Positions 24,418-32,373 of a stretch of DNA of 64,000 nucleotides are shown here, piece by piece. Each line of letters begins with the position of its first letter. Positions within the stretch are counted from its first letter, which is position 1. Made by a program: the position numbers and the translations under genes. The notes under the pieces were generated by a model, which made no database searches, was not told the DNA's origin, and worked only from the letters and a program-made list of their open reading frames with translations. The stretch comes from an uncultured Bacteroidales bacterium (GTDB lineage: Bacteria; Bacteroidota; Bacteroidia; Bacteroidales; Muribaculaceae): NCBI GenBank assembly GCA_947573135.1, contig CANPDU010000005.1:42809-106808 (forward strand), in the 5' to 3' direction.

Positions 24418-26685
24418 ATGAACATTCAACCGACCGTTTCCCGGGCTTTGTCACTGGCAGCTCTTGTTTTGTCTGCGGCTGTCCCGGCTTCAGCCGACGA
24501 CGTGATCATCTCGACCGACGCATACACGTGGCGTGGAGACACTATCATCCAGGGCGAATATCGCGCCTGGGCACCTTCTGAAAATCAGATCGTTTCAACC
24601 TATCACGCTCAGCCCGGATATTATATGGGCATCGAAAGCGAGTGGAACCGCAAAAACGACCTTTCGGCCTATCCGGCGCTCGTCACACCAAACCGTCTCC
24701 ATACTGCGATCTATAATCTCGGTCTCGATGAGATGGTCAATGCTGTCGAGCCTGATACGACTCTGCGCACCGGCGCCGCATGGGGCGGAGTCTGGACCCG
24801 CGACGTCAGCTATTCGATAATCCTTTCGATGGCCTACATGCAGCCTGAGGCTTCGATGGTGTCGCTGATGAAGAAAGTCAACGCCAACGGACGCATCATC
24901 CAGGATACAGGCAGCGGCGGCGCGTGGCCTGTCAGCTCCGACCGTATGATCTGGGCGGTTGCCGCTTATGAGATCTACAAGGTGACAGGCGATAAGAAGT
25001 GGCTGAAATATATCTACCCCATAATCAAAAATTCGCTCTACGATGACACTAAGGTGGTCGATGCCGACAACGGCCTTGTTCAGGGTGAGACTTCGTTTAT
25101 CGACTGGCGTGAGCAGAGCTATCCGCGCTGGATGCAGACTGCCGACATCTATCAGTCGCAGGCTCTCGGCACATCGGTCGTCCATGCTCAGGCCTGGAAG
25201 GTCCTCTCTGAGATTGCTGCGGCTTTCGGCGACAAGAAAGTGGCTGCCGACGCTCTTGAGCGCCACAACCGCATCGCTGCCGCAGTCAACACTGAACTAT
25301 GGATGCCCGAAAAAGGTTACTATGCTATGTACAACTATGGCCGACAGTTCCCGATCGTCAATCCGAGAGCCGAGACCCTCGGTGAGGCTCTCGCCATAAT
25401 CTATGGCATTGCCGATCATAAGCGCGCCGTGTCGATCACCGAGAACAACCCGACGACTCCGTTCGGTGTTGCGATATTCTTCCCGCAGATTGCCGATATG
25501 CCGCCTTACCACAACAATGCCCTGTGGCCCTGGGTTGCGGCTTACTGGGCCATCGCCAATGCAAAGGCCGGCAACGAGGAGGGTACTCTCGAGGCCATCG
25601 GCTCGATCTATCGTCCGGCTGCTCTGTTTGCAACCAACAAAGAGAATTTTGTCCTCGACAACGGTGATATCGCCACTCAGCTCAACTCTTCCAATATGCT
25701 CTGGTGTCTGGCCGGCAACATTGCCGTGACTCACAAGATCTTGTTCGGCATCCATTTCGATGTTGACGGCCTGACTTTCGCTCCTTTTGTGCCCGAGGCT
25801 CTTGCCGCAAAGCGTTCGCTGACAGGTTTCAGATACCGTGATGCGGTCCTCGATATCAACATTTCGGGCTACGGCGACAAAATCAAGTCGTTTAAACTCA
25901 ACGGTAAGGAACACAAACCGTTTATACCGTCAAAAATCAAAGGGAAAAATACTGTCGAAATCGTGATGGCCGACAATAAGATCGAGCCCCTCAAAGTCAA
26001 CCGTATGGCTAATGTCAAGGCTCCTCTTACGCCAATCGCATGGATTGAAGGCGGACGTCTTAAATGGAATCCGATCGAATATATCAACCACTATGTCGTG
26101 CTTCGCGACGGTCAGCGCATTGCCGAGACCCGCGAAACTTCGTTCGCTCTTGATGTCCCCGGTGAATATCAGGTCATAGGGGTAGCTGACGACGGCACTG
26201 AATCTTTCGCTTCCGAACCCCGTTCGAACGCTGAGCGGATTATTGTCCAGATGCCCGGCGAATCGACTCGTTTCATCTCGGAAGAGATTTTCTATGAGCC
26301 GACAAGCCCCATAGCGGGTTATACAGGTGCCGGCTTCGTTGAGATTGATCACAAATCGGGTGCGGTAGACTTTGATGTCGATGTCCCGGCCGACGGTCTT
26401 TATGCTGTCTCATTTGTATATGCCAATGGCAACGGTTCGGTTAACACCGAAAACAAATGCGCGATACGCACGCTCGCTGTCGACGGCAGCGATGTGGCGC
26501 CGGTCGTGATGCCTCAGCGAGGCGAGGGCAAGTGGAGCGACTGGGGTCGTTCGAGTGTTGTCCGTGTGCCGCTCAAGGCCGGCTCTCACAGAATGTCGGT
26601 CGTATTCCGTCCCGAAAACGAGAATATGAACCTTAAGACCAACCACGCCCTCATCGACCGCGTGGAGCTGGTCCGCATTAAATGA
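24418..26685 (+). CDS. Secreted (alpha/alpha)6-barrel glycoside hydrolase
   Basis: 756 residues from MNIQPTVSRALSLAALVLSAAVPASA, a clear signal peptide, which marks 24418 as the real start despite the open upstream frame. The catalytic region (about residues 90-470) is helical, with WTRDVSYSIILSMAYM, TGSGGAWPVSSDRMIWAVAAYEIY and FIDWREQSYPRWMQ, like six-hairpin glycosidases (debranching-enzyme- or rhamnosidase-type). A beta-rich C-terminal part follows, perhaps fibronectin- and carbohydrate-binding-like (VDFDVDVPADGLYAVSFVYANG). I cannot assign the GH family or substrate. It probably acts on glycans in the periplasm or at the cell surface. Confidence 0.7.
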   Translation: MNIQPTVSRALSLAALVLSAAVPASADDVIISTDAYTWRGDTIIQGEYRAWAPSENQIVSTYHAQPGYYMGIESEWNRKNDLSAYPALVTPNRLHTAIYNLGLDEMVNAVEPDTTLRTGAAWGGVWTRDVSYSIILSMAYMQPEASMVSLMKKVNANGRIIQDTGSGGAWPVSSDRMIWAVAAYEIYKVTGDKKWLKYIYPIIKNSLYDDTKVVDADNGLVQGETSFIDWREQSYPRWMQTADIYQSQALGTSVVHAQAWKVLSEIAAAFGDKKVAADALERHNRIAAAVNTELWMPEKGYYAMYNYGRQFPIVNPRAETLGEALAIIYGIADHKRAVSITENNPTTPFGVAIFFPQIADMPPYHNNALWPWVAAYWAIANAKAGNEEGTLEAIGSIYRPAALFATNKENFVLDNGDIATQLNSSNMLWCLAGNIAVTHKILFGIHFDVDGLTFAPFVPEALAAKRSLTGFRYRDAVLDINISGYGDKIKSFKLNGKEHKPFIPSKIKGKNTVEIVMADNKIEPLKVNRMANVKAPLTPIAWIEGGRLKWNPIEYINHYVVLRDGQRIAETRETSFALDVPGEYQVIGVADDGTESFASEPRSNAERIIVQMPGESTRFISEEIFYEPTSPIAGYTGAGFVEIDHKSGAVDFDVDVPADGLYAVSFVYANGNGSVNTENKCAIRTLAVDGSDVAPVVMPQRGEGKWSDWGRSSVVRVPLKAGSHRMSVVFRPENENMNLKTNHALIDRVELVRIK

Positions 26686-26696
26686 TTTAATTTGAT

Positions 26697-27572
26697 ATGA
26701 GATTAGACGGACGACGCAACAGTTCAAACATCAATGACCGACGCCGCATTTCGGGCCGCACGGCCGGTATCGGAGGAGGTATAATCGGCATAATTGTCAT
26801 CGCTGCGGTGACGCTCTTCTCGGGCGGCGGTCTCGGCGACGTGATCGGCAATGTGGCCGGACAGTTTGCCGGAGGCAATATCAGCCTCGGCAGCGGCTCG
26901 CGTGAGCCCGATGCCGAAGATCAGAGGCTTTATGACCTGGCGTCGAAGGTCCTCGCCGGAACCGAGGATGTCTGGACGCGCGAATTCCGCCGGCAGGGCT
27001 GGGGCGAATATGAGTGTCCGCAGATGGTGGTCTACTCCGGTTCGGTCAATTCTGCTTGCGGACAGGCTACGTCGCAGGTCGGACCGTTCTACTGTTCGGC
27101 TGACCAGACCGTCTATATCGATCTCGATTTCTTCAGGGACATGCAGAGCAATATAGGCGCCTCGGGCGATTTTGCCTATGCCTATGTGATCGCTCATGAA
27201 GTGGGTCACCATGTGCAGTATCTTTTGGGCACGCTTACCGACGCTCATCAGGCCATGGAGTCGATGAGCGAGCGTGAGGCCAACCAGATGAGCGTGCGGC
27301 TTGAGCTTCAGGCTGATTTTCTCGCCGGCGTGTGGGCTCATCAGGACAATGAACTGTTTTCGTCGATCGAACCGGGTGATATCGAGGCTGCCGTCAGTGC
27401 CGCCTCGAAGATCGGCGACGACTATCTCCAGCGCAAGGCTTACGGGCGTGAGATGCCCGACTCGTTCAATCACGGACGGTCGGAGCAACGTGTCCGCTGG
27501 CTGACGAAAGGCATTGAGACCGGAAATCCTCTTGAAGGCAATACGTTTGACGTCTCTTACAGTGCGCTCTGA
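26697..27572 (+). CDS. Putative neutral zinc metallopeptidase (YpfJ family)
   Basis: 291 residues. A short basic N-terminus is followed by one transmembrane segment (about residues 24-42, GIGGGIIGIIVIAAVTLF), then a zincin domain. AYVIAHEVGHHVQYLLG carries the HExxH zinc site (HEVGH, about residue 165), and LELQADFLAGVWAH has the downstream metal-binding region of the YpfJ/zincin family. NSACGQATSQVGPFYCSADQTVYIDLDFF is a hallmark of this group. The location is probably the inner membrane facing the periplasm. Substrates are unknown for the family. It starts 11 bp after the glycosidase stop and ends next to ribD. Confidence 0.88.
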   Translation: MRLDGRRNSSNINDRRRISGRTAGIGGGIIGIIVIAAVTLFSGGGLGDVIGNVAGQFAGGNISLGSGSREPDAEDQRLYDLASKVLAGTEDVWTREFRRQGWGEYECPQMVVYSGSVNSACGQATSQVGPFYCSADQTVYIDLDFFRDMQSNIGASGDFAYAYVIAHEVGHHVQYLLGTLTDAHQAMESMSEREANQMSVRLELQADFLAGVWAHQDNELFSSIEPGDIEAAVSAASKIGDDYLQRKAYGREMPDSFNHGRSEQRVRWLTKGIETGNPLEGNTFDVSYSAL

Positions 27573-27573
27573 T

Positions 27574-28593
27574 ATGTTTGTTGACGAAAGGTATATGCGC
27601 CGTGCGCTTCAGCTTGCCCGCAACGGACTCGGCGACGTGTCACCCAATCCTATGGTCGGAGCGGTGATCGTGGCTCCCGACGGCACTGTCATCGGCGAGG
27701 GCTGGCACCGCCGCTACGGCGAGGCTCACGCCGAGGTCAACGCTGTCCGTTCGGTTTCCGATCCGGCACTGCTGGCTGACTCGACGATATATGTCACCCT
27801 CGAGCCCTGCTCCCACTACGGCAAGACTCCCCCGTGCGCCAAACTGATAATCGACAGCTGCATACCGCGTGTGGTGGTCGGCGCCGGCGATCCTAATGAT
27901 AAGGTCAGCGGACGCGGCATCGCGATGCTGCGAGAGGCCGGTGTCGAGGTAGTCACGGGTGTGCTCGCCGAAGAGAGCCGCCGTCTGAATGCAGCTTTCA
28001 TGACGGCTCACAGTCAGCACCGTCCTTTCGTGGAACTGAAATGGGCACAGAGCGCTGACGGATGGCTTGACGTTGTCCGCGGTCCGTCTGTTCCGTCAGC
28101 CGCAATCTCATCGCCTTTGGGACGACAGCTGGTGCATCGTCTGCGTTCGATGTTCGACGGCATACTTGTCGGCTCGGGAACAGTCATTGCCGACGATCCT
28201 CTGCTCGACACCCGTCTGTGGGGCGGCCGTGCGCCGCGGCCTGTGATACTCGACCGCCGCCGGCGCGTTACCGGAGATTACCGCATTCTCGGCCGCGATC
28301 CGGTGATTATCGACCGTCACGACGGTATCGCCGACATTCTTGTCAGGCTTTATTCACTCGGCATTACCTCGCTGCTTGTCGAAGGCGGACCGACGGTTCT
28401 GCAGTCGTTTATCGACTCCGGACTTTGGGATGCGGCCCGCGTCGAGACATCGCCGGTGGTATTCGGTTCTCATGGCACCGCCCGCGCTCCGCATCTCGGT
28501 GCAGTCCCCTGTCTGAGTTATCCCATCTCCGCTAACACGGTCAGCTTCTATTCCAACAGTCCCCTCGTCACAGCGGCCAGCATCTATAGCTGA
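27574..28593 (+). CDS. ribD: Riboflavin biosynthesis deaminase/reductase
   Basis: Bifunctional cytosolic enzyme for the second and third steps of riboflavin synthesis. ATG 27574 (MFVDERYMRRALQLARNG) overlaps the end of the peptidase gene region by frame only and gives 339 residues. The N-terminal deaminase domain has HAEVNAV and TLEPCSHYGKTPPC, with the zinc ligands H, C and C. The C-terminal NADPH reductase domain has FVELKWAQSADGWL, GSGTVIADDPLLDTR and LVEGGPTVLQSFI. The length is typical of RibD. No FMN riboswitch is visible upstream, and no other rib genes are nearby. Confidence 0.94.
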   Translation: MFVDERYMRRALQLARNGLGDVSPNPMVGAVIVAPDGTVIGEGWHRRYGEAHAEVNAVRSVSDPALLADSTIYVTLEPCSHYGKTPPCAKLIIDSCIPRVVVGAGDPNDKVSGRGIAMLREAGVEVVTGVLAEESRRLNAAFMTAHSQHRPFVELKWAQSADGWLDVVRGPSVPSAAISSPLGRQLVHRLRSMFDGILVGSGTVIADDPLLDTRLWGGRAPRPVILDRRRRVTGDYRILGRDPVIIDRHDGIADILVRLYSLGITSLLVEGGPTVLQSFIDSGLWDAARVETSPVVFGSHGTARAPHLGAVPCLSYPISANTVSFYSNSPLVTAASIYS

Positions 28594-28684
28594 CGCAGCC
28601 GTTTATGTCGCCCTATAGTGGACTATATGACGATAATATTGGTCTGAAACGGAAGTAGAGTGCGTGTAAAAACTGGAGATTGAG

Positions 28685-28692
28685 TAATTTTG
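28685..28692 (+). promoter_or_regulatory. -7 box almost abutting the phosphoesterase start
   Basis: TAATTTTG matches TAnnTTTG exactly and ends 4 bp before ATG 28697. If used, the transcript would start at or next to the ATG (leaderless). Confidence 0.45.
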
Positions 28693-28696
28693 CAGT

Positions 28697-29560
28697 ATGA
28701 AAAAAGGTCTGAAATTATTGCTGGCAGGATTGACAGCCGTGGCTCTTTCGGGGTGTGAGCGCTTCGAGTATCATCCCTATTCGATCAAGCTCGACGCTGA
28801 TACGGATACCAACACTAAGACGATCAGGCAACTTGAGGAGTCGGGACTGACAACGCCGTTCAAGTTCGCGTTCATAACGGACACTCAGGGGGCTCTTGAC
28901 GAGACGGCCGAGGCTCTTGATATCATCAGGCGCCGCGGTGATATCGATTTTATAATCCACGGCGGCGACATGACCGATTTCGGTCTGCCAAAAGAATATC
29001 TCTGGACGTGCGACATGCTCGGCGGCTGCGGACTGCCTTATCTGGCCGTGATCGGCAATCATGACTGTCTCGCCAACGGCGAAGATACGTTTGACTGGTT
29101 GTTCGGGCCCGAGAATTTTTCGCTTAATGTCGGCTGCGCACATATAGTCGGGTTGAACACTGTGGCTCTGGAGTATGATTATTCGAGGCCGGTGCCTGAT
29201 TTCAACTTCATAGAGAATGATTGCGACGCAGTCGCCGCGATCAATGCCGAGACGCCCGACAGTCTGACCCATACGATCGTGGTGATGCACTCGCGGCCCT
29301 ATGACGAGCAGTTCAACAACAATGTCGCCAAGCCGTTCAATTACTATATGACGCGCTATCCCGGCATGGACAGGGCTGATGGCTCCGAAGGCACGCCGCT
29401 GAAAGGTTTCTGCATCAACGGCCACAACCATTACACCGACGTGAAGGACATCTTCGACAACGGAATACTCTACTATCAGTGCGCCAACATGGCGAAGCGG
29501 CAGTTTTTCGTATTCACAATAACCGATGACGGCTATGAGTATGAAGTGGTTGAATTTTAA
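28697..29560 (+). CDS. Calcineurin-like metallophosphoesterase lipoprotein
   Basis: A 287-residue predicted lipoprotein: MKKGLKLLLAGLTAVALSGC ends in a lipobox. The metallophosphoesterase motifs are in order: FAFITDTQG (D-x-Q/H variant), IIHGGDMTD, VIGNHDC, VVMHSRP and NGHNH, which together bind two metals. The first motif has Gln where His is usual (DTQ for DxH), a common variant in this family. It acts in the periplasm or at the outer membrane; the phosphoester substrate is unknown. The next gene overlaps its end by 20 bp, suggesting coupling with an outer-membrane protein. Confidence 0.85.
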   Translation: MKKGLKLLLAGLTAVALSGCERFEYHPYSIKLDADTDTNTKTIRQLEESGLTTPFKFAFITDTQGALDETAEALDIIRRRGDIDFIIHGGDMTDFGLPKEYLWTCDMLGGCGLPYLAVIGNHDCLANGEDTFDWLFGPENFSLNVGCAHIVGLNTVALEYDYSRPVPDFNFIENDCDAVAAINAETPDSLTHTIVVMHSRPYDEQFNNNVAKPFNYYMTRYPGMDRADGSEGTPLKGFCINGHNHYTDVKDIFDNGILYYQCANMAKRQFFVFTITDDGYEYEVVEF

Positions 29561-30224
29561 ATATGTAGCCACAGGGCTGATGATGCTGTCGGGAGTTGCG
29601 GCCTCGGCCGCGGCGGAGACTGTGCCGGACTCGGTAATGACAGACGACGAGTTTATGCGCAACGAGGCTTACCACAGCAGGCTGGTGCGCCGTGCGGAGA
29701 GATGGAACAAGCTCATCCCGAATATATTCACACTTCAGTTTGCCGGCGGTATCGGAATGTTCTCGGCCGGTATCGGATGGGATTACGGCCGTTCGGATCA
29801 GTGGGAAACTCATCTGCTCGTCGGCTTTACGCCGAAACGCTATAACTACCAGACATATTGGACGCTGACTTTGCGAGAAGTGTATAATCCGTGGAAAATC
29901 AGACTTGGGCGGCACTGGAGCATGAAGCCGCTCTCGGTCAATCTGGCGCTGAATTCAATATTGCACAACGATTTCTGGATGTCGGAGCCTGACCGTTATC
30001 CGCACGGCTACTACGGATTTTCGAGCCGCATGAGGTTTCATCTCGGACTGGGACAGAGGTTTACGTTTGCCATTCCCGAGCATAAGCGCTGGATCAGCAG
30101 CAGCCTGTCGGTCTACTATGAAGTCTCGACCTGCGATCTCTACGTCAGACAGAAAATTCTTAACAAAAAAATTCCGCTCAAAGACATCATCACCCTCGCC
30201 GTCGGCCTCCAGTGGGCAATATAG
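29541..30224 (+). CDS. Predicted outer-membrane beta-barrel protein
   Basis: 227 residues from MKWLNFKYVATGLMMLSGVAASAAA, a signal peptide whose start (29541) lies inside the end of the phosphoesterase gene. Upstream in-frame ATGs at 29526 and 29535 are possible but lengthen the signal. The rest alternates aromatic and small residues as in small barrels (TLQFAGGIGMFSAGIGWDYG, ETHLLVGFTPKRYNYQTYWTLTL, SSRMRFHLGLGQRFTF), ending with LAVGLQWAI. No named family is recognised. It probably works with the preceding surface or periplasmic phosphoesterase. Confidence 0.75.
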   Translation: MKWLNFKYVATGLMMLSGVAASAAAETVPDSVMTDDEFMRNEAYHSRLVRRAERWNKLIPNIFTLQFAGGIGMFSAGIGWDYGRSDQWETHLLVGFTPKRYNYQTYWTLTLREVYNPWKIRLGRHWSMKPLSVNLALNSILHNDFWMSEPDRYPHGYYGFSSRMRFHLGLGQRFTFAIPEHKRWISSSLSVYYEVSTCDLYVRQKILNKKIPLKDIITLAVGLQWAI

Positions 30225-30285
30225 GTGTTCCGTCTCGCCGAGGTTTACATTGGGGATTCGCATGTTTTGTGTAACCCAATCGTAG

Positions 30286-30339
30286 TAGCTTTTATAGCTT
30301 TTATAGCTTCTGTAGCTCCTATAGCTCCTATAAATCCTA
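30286..30339. repeat. Six tandem copies of a 9-bp repeat
   Basis: TAGCTTTTA x2, TAGCTTCTG, TAGCTCCTA x2 and TAAATCCTA follow head to tail without spacers, in the gap between the outer-membrane gene and pyk. The short unit and lack of spacers rule out CRISPR. It is probably a slippage-generated or spreading intergenic repeat. Nothing else is seen in this 247-bp gap. Confidence 0.8.
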
Positions 30340-30471
30340 TGAAAAGTTTACTTTAAATTCTTCGCGCGATATCATTTACAGTTTTTCGCATGTTTAGCGT
30401 CTTCGACGTACTTTTCGACAAGGATGGGGGAGGATGGCGAACCGGGGGGCGGACCGGGGTGTTGTATTGGT

Positions 30472-31911
30472 ATGAATAGTGAGAAGTTTACCAAGATTGT
30501 CGCGACGGTTTCGGATAAGCGTTGCGATACGGATTTTCTGAAAGCGCTGTATGAGGCCGGAGTCAATGTGGTCAGAATGAATTCGGCTCATCTTGACTAC
30601 GACGGTTTCAAAAGGATAGTCGCCAATACAAGAGCTGCGTCGGAACGGATTGCCGTGATGATAGACACTAAAGGTCCTGAGGTGAGAACGACGGTGACGG
30701 CGACGGGCGAACCTATTGTGTTCACGCGCGGGCAGAAGGTGACCGTGACAGGTGATCCCGAGGCCGCAACTACAGAAAAGTGTATCGCAGTCAATTACCG
30801 CGATATCGGCCGGGCGCTTCACGCCGGCGACCGTCTGCTGATCGATGACGGGGAGGTCGCATTTACGGTCGTCGGAGCTGACGGCGACAAGATTATTGCC
30901 GAAGCAGAGAATGACGGCCGACTGGGTTCACGGAAGAGTGTCAATCTGCCGGGTGTAAGTCTCGATCTGCCGGCGGTAACTGAGCGCGACCGTATAAATC
31001 TCGGGTATGCCGCGGAGCTCGGCGTCGACTTTGTGGCGCATTCGTTTGTGCGTTCGGCCGATGATGTCAGAGCTGTCAGACAGATACTTGATGATCTCGG
31101 CTCGCAGGCAAAAATCATATCAAAGATTGAAAATCAGGAAGGAATAGACAATTTCGACGAGATACTGGCCGAGTCATACGGCATCATGGTGGCTCGCGGT
31201 GATCTCGGCATCGAGGTCGCCGCAGAGCGTATTCCCGGCATACAGGCGATGATGATCAAAAAGTGTATCACGGCTCATAAACCGGTGATTGTTGCGACGC
31301 AGATGCTCCACAGCATGATCGAGCATCCGCGGCCTACGAGGGCAGAAATCTCGGATGTGGCCAACGCTGTCTATCAACGTGCCGACGCCATGATGCTGTC
31401 GGGGGAGACTGCTTATGGAAAGTATCCGGTCGAGGCGGTGAAAACGATGACGAGCGTTGCTAAGGAAGTCGAGTTTGCGTTGAGCGATCAGACGGATGTG
31501 GCGCCTATCGTCGACGGAGATGTGACGTCGTTTCTTGCACGAGAGGCTGTCGCATCGGAGAAAATTGTGGGAACAAAAGCGATCATTACGGATGCTTATC
31601 AGGGAAGATCGGCCCGGTTTATAGCGTCGTTCAGAGGCAATAATCCGACGGTCGCAATATGTCACAACCGCAGTGTCAGCCGGTGGCTGGCACTGAGTTA
31701 CGGCGTCATAACATACTATATCGAAGATGTTAGCGGCCATCAGCCGCGTCACTCGGCAGAAGCCATAGGGAGAATAGTAGGGGCCGGATTGCTTTCGGCC
31801 GAGGACCGGATCGCCTATCTGACGGGCACATGCCGCGGAGCGCGTGCACTAGAGATACTTACTCCGTCAGATATCATGGAAGAGGGTCAAAAGAGCGTGG
31901 CCGAGGGCTGA
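30472..31911 (+). CDS. pyk: Pyruvate kinase
   Basis: Final glycolytic enzyme: phosphoenolpyruvate plus ADP gives pyruvate plus ATP. ATG 30472 (MNSEKFTKIVATVSDKRCD) is preferred over the track start, whose extra residues are Gly/Pro filler. 479 residues. Seen: VVRMNSAHL (in place of the usual RxNxSH region), IDTKGPEVRT, a B domain with LLIDDGEVAFTV, KIENQEGIDNFDEIL, MVARGDLGIEV and ATQMLHSMIEHPRPTRAEISDVANAV. The catalytic lysine of SKIENQ and the acidic metal ligands are in place. Single gene; the upstream gap carries the 9-bp repeat. Confidence 0.95.
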   Translation: MNSEKFTKIVATVSDKRCDTDFLKALYEAGVNVVRMNSAHLDYDGFKRIVANTRAASERIAVMIDTKGPEVRTTVTATGEPIVFTRGQKVTVTGDPEAATTEKCIAVNYRDIGRALHAGDRLLIDDGEVAFTVVGADGDKIIAEAENDGRLGSRKSVNLPGVSLDLPAVTERDRINLGYAAELGVDFVAHSFVRSADDVRAVRQILDDLGSQAKIISKIENQEGIDNFDEILAESYGIMVARGDLGIEVAAERIPGIQAMMIKKCITAHKPVIVATQMLHSMIEHPRPTRAEISDVANAVYQRADAMMLSGETAYGKYPVEAVKTMTSVAKEVEFALSDQTDVAPIVDGDVTSFLAREAVASEKIVGTKAIITDAYQGRSARFIASFRGNNPTVAICHNRSVSRWLALSYGVITYYIEDVSGHQPRHSAEAIGRIVGAGLLSAEDRIAYLTGTCRGARALEILTPSDIMEEGQKSVAEG

Positions 31912-32008
31912 CAGTGGCGTTAAAAAGCTATAAAAAGCGAGGAAAAAGTCTTATTTAACTGTAAGTGTTTGGGGTTTTCTCCGCAAAAGTCTAATTTTGC
32001 AGATTGTA

Positions 32009-32354
32009 AGAGCTTGTTTAATAATAAATGTTGCCCGCAGGGTTGCATAGCTTGAGGAGATTTTGTAAGGAAACGAAGGAGCGTACCTGACGTACGCGAC
32101 TGAGGAGCAATGCAAAAAGCGTCCAAGACATGCGAAGCAAAGGTGACTTTAATTAATCAATCTCTTACCAATGGTATTAAAACAGATAAACCGATGTCAG
32201 TAAAATGAAAATAAATAGCAACCGACTGCCATTCGCCGACATATTTCCGTCTGCTCTTCGGTCGTTATGGAACCCCATAACTCCCTCATCACATCCAAAA
32301 ATCTGCACGGCGACTGACCGCCCTGTCGGTAACATTTATTTTTAAACCAGCTCT
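32009..32354. mobile_element. Noncoding element bounded by inverted repeats (MITE or IS remnant)
   Basis: The left end AGAGCTTGTTTAATAATAAATGTT (24 nt, 32009-32032) matches the reverse complement of the right end (32331-32354) at 22 of 24 positions, and weaker pairing continues inward (GCCCGCAGGG against ACCGACAGGG). The roughly 346-bp interior has no credible ORF. It contains a GCGTAC-CTGAC-GTACGC hairpin near 32084-32100. No clear target-site duplication was seen. This fills most of the 462-bp gap between pyk and the next gene. Confidence 0.6.
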
Positions 32355-32373
32355 AATATTTTATCACTATAAC

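Larger units (their letters stand above)
22483..26685 (+). other. Single 1400-codon stop-free frame spanning three apparent genes
   Basis: The frame from 22483 to 26685 contains no stop codon, although it covers an unknown protein, a complete TilS (from 23050) and a secreted glycosidase with its own signal peptide (from 24418). Both joints sit on AT-rich stretches that look like intergenic DNA. A gene caller would report one 1400-residue protein. I read it as three genes that lost or lack in-frame stops, but a genuine fusion cannot be excluded. Confidence 0.85.

Noticed and set aside
30286-30339. CRISPR array
   Set aside because: The repeat unit is only 9 bp and the copies have no spacers.
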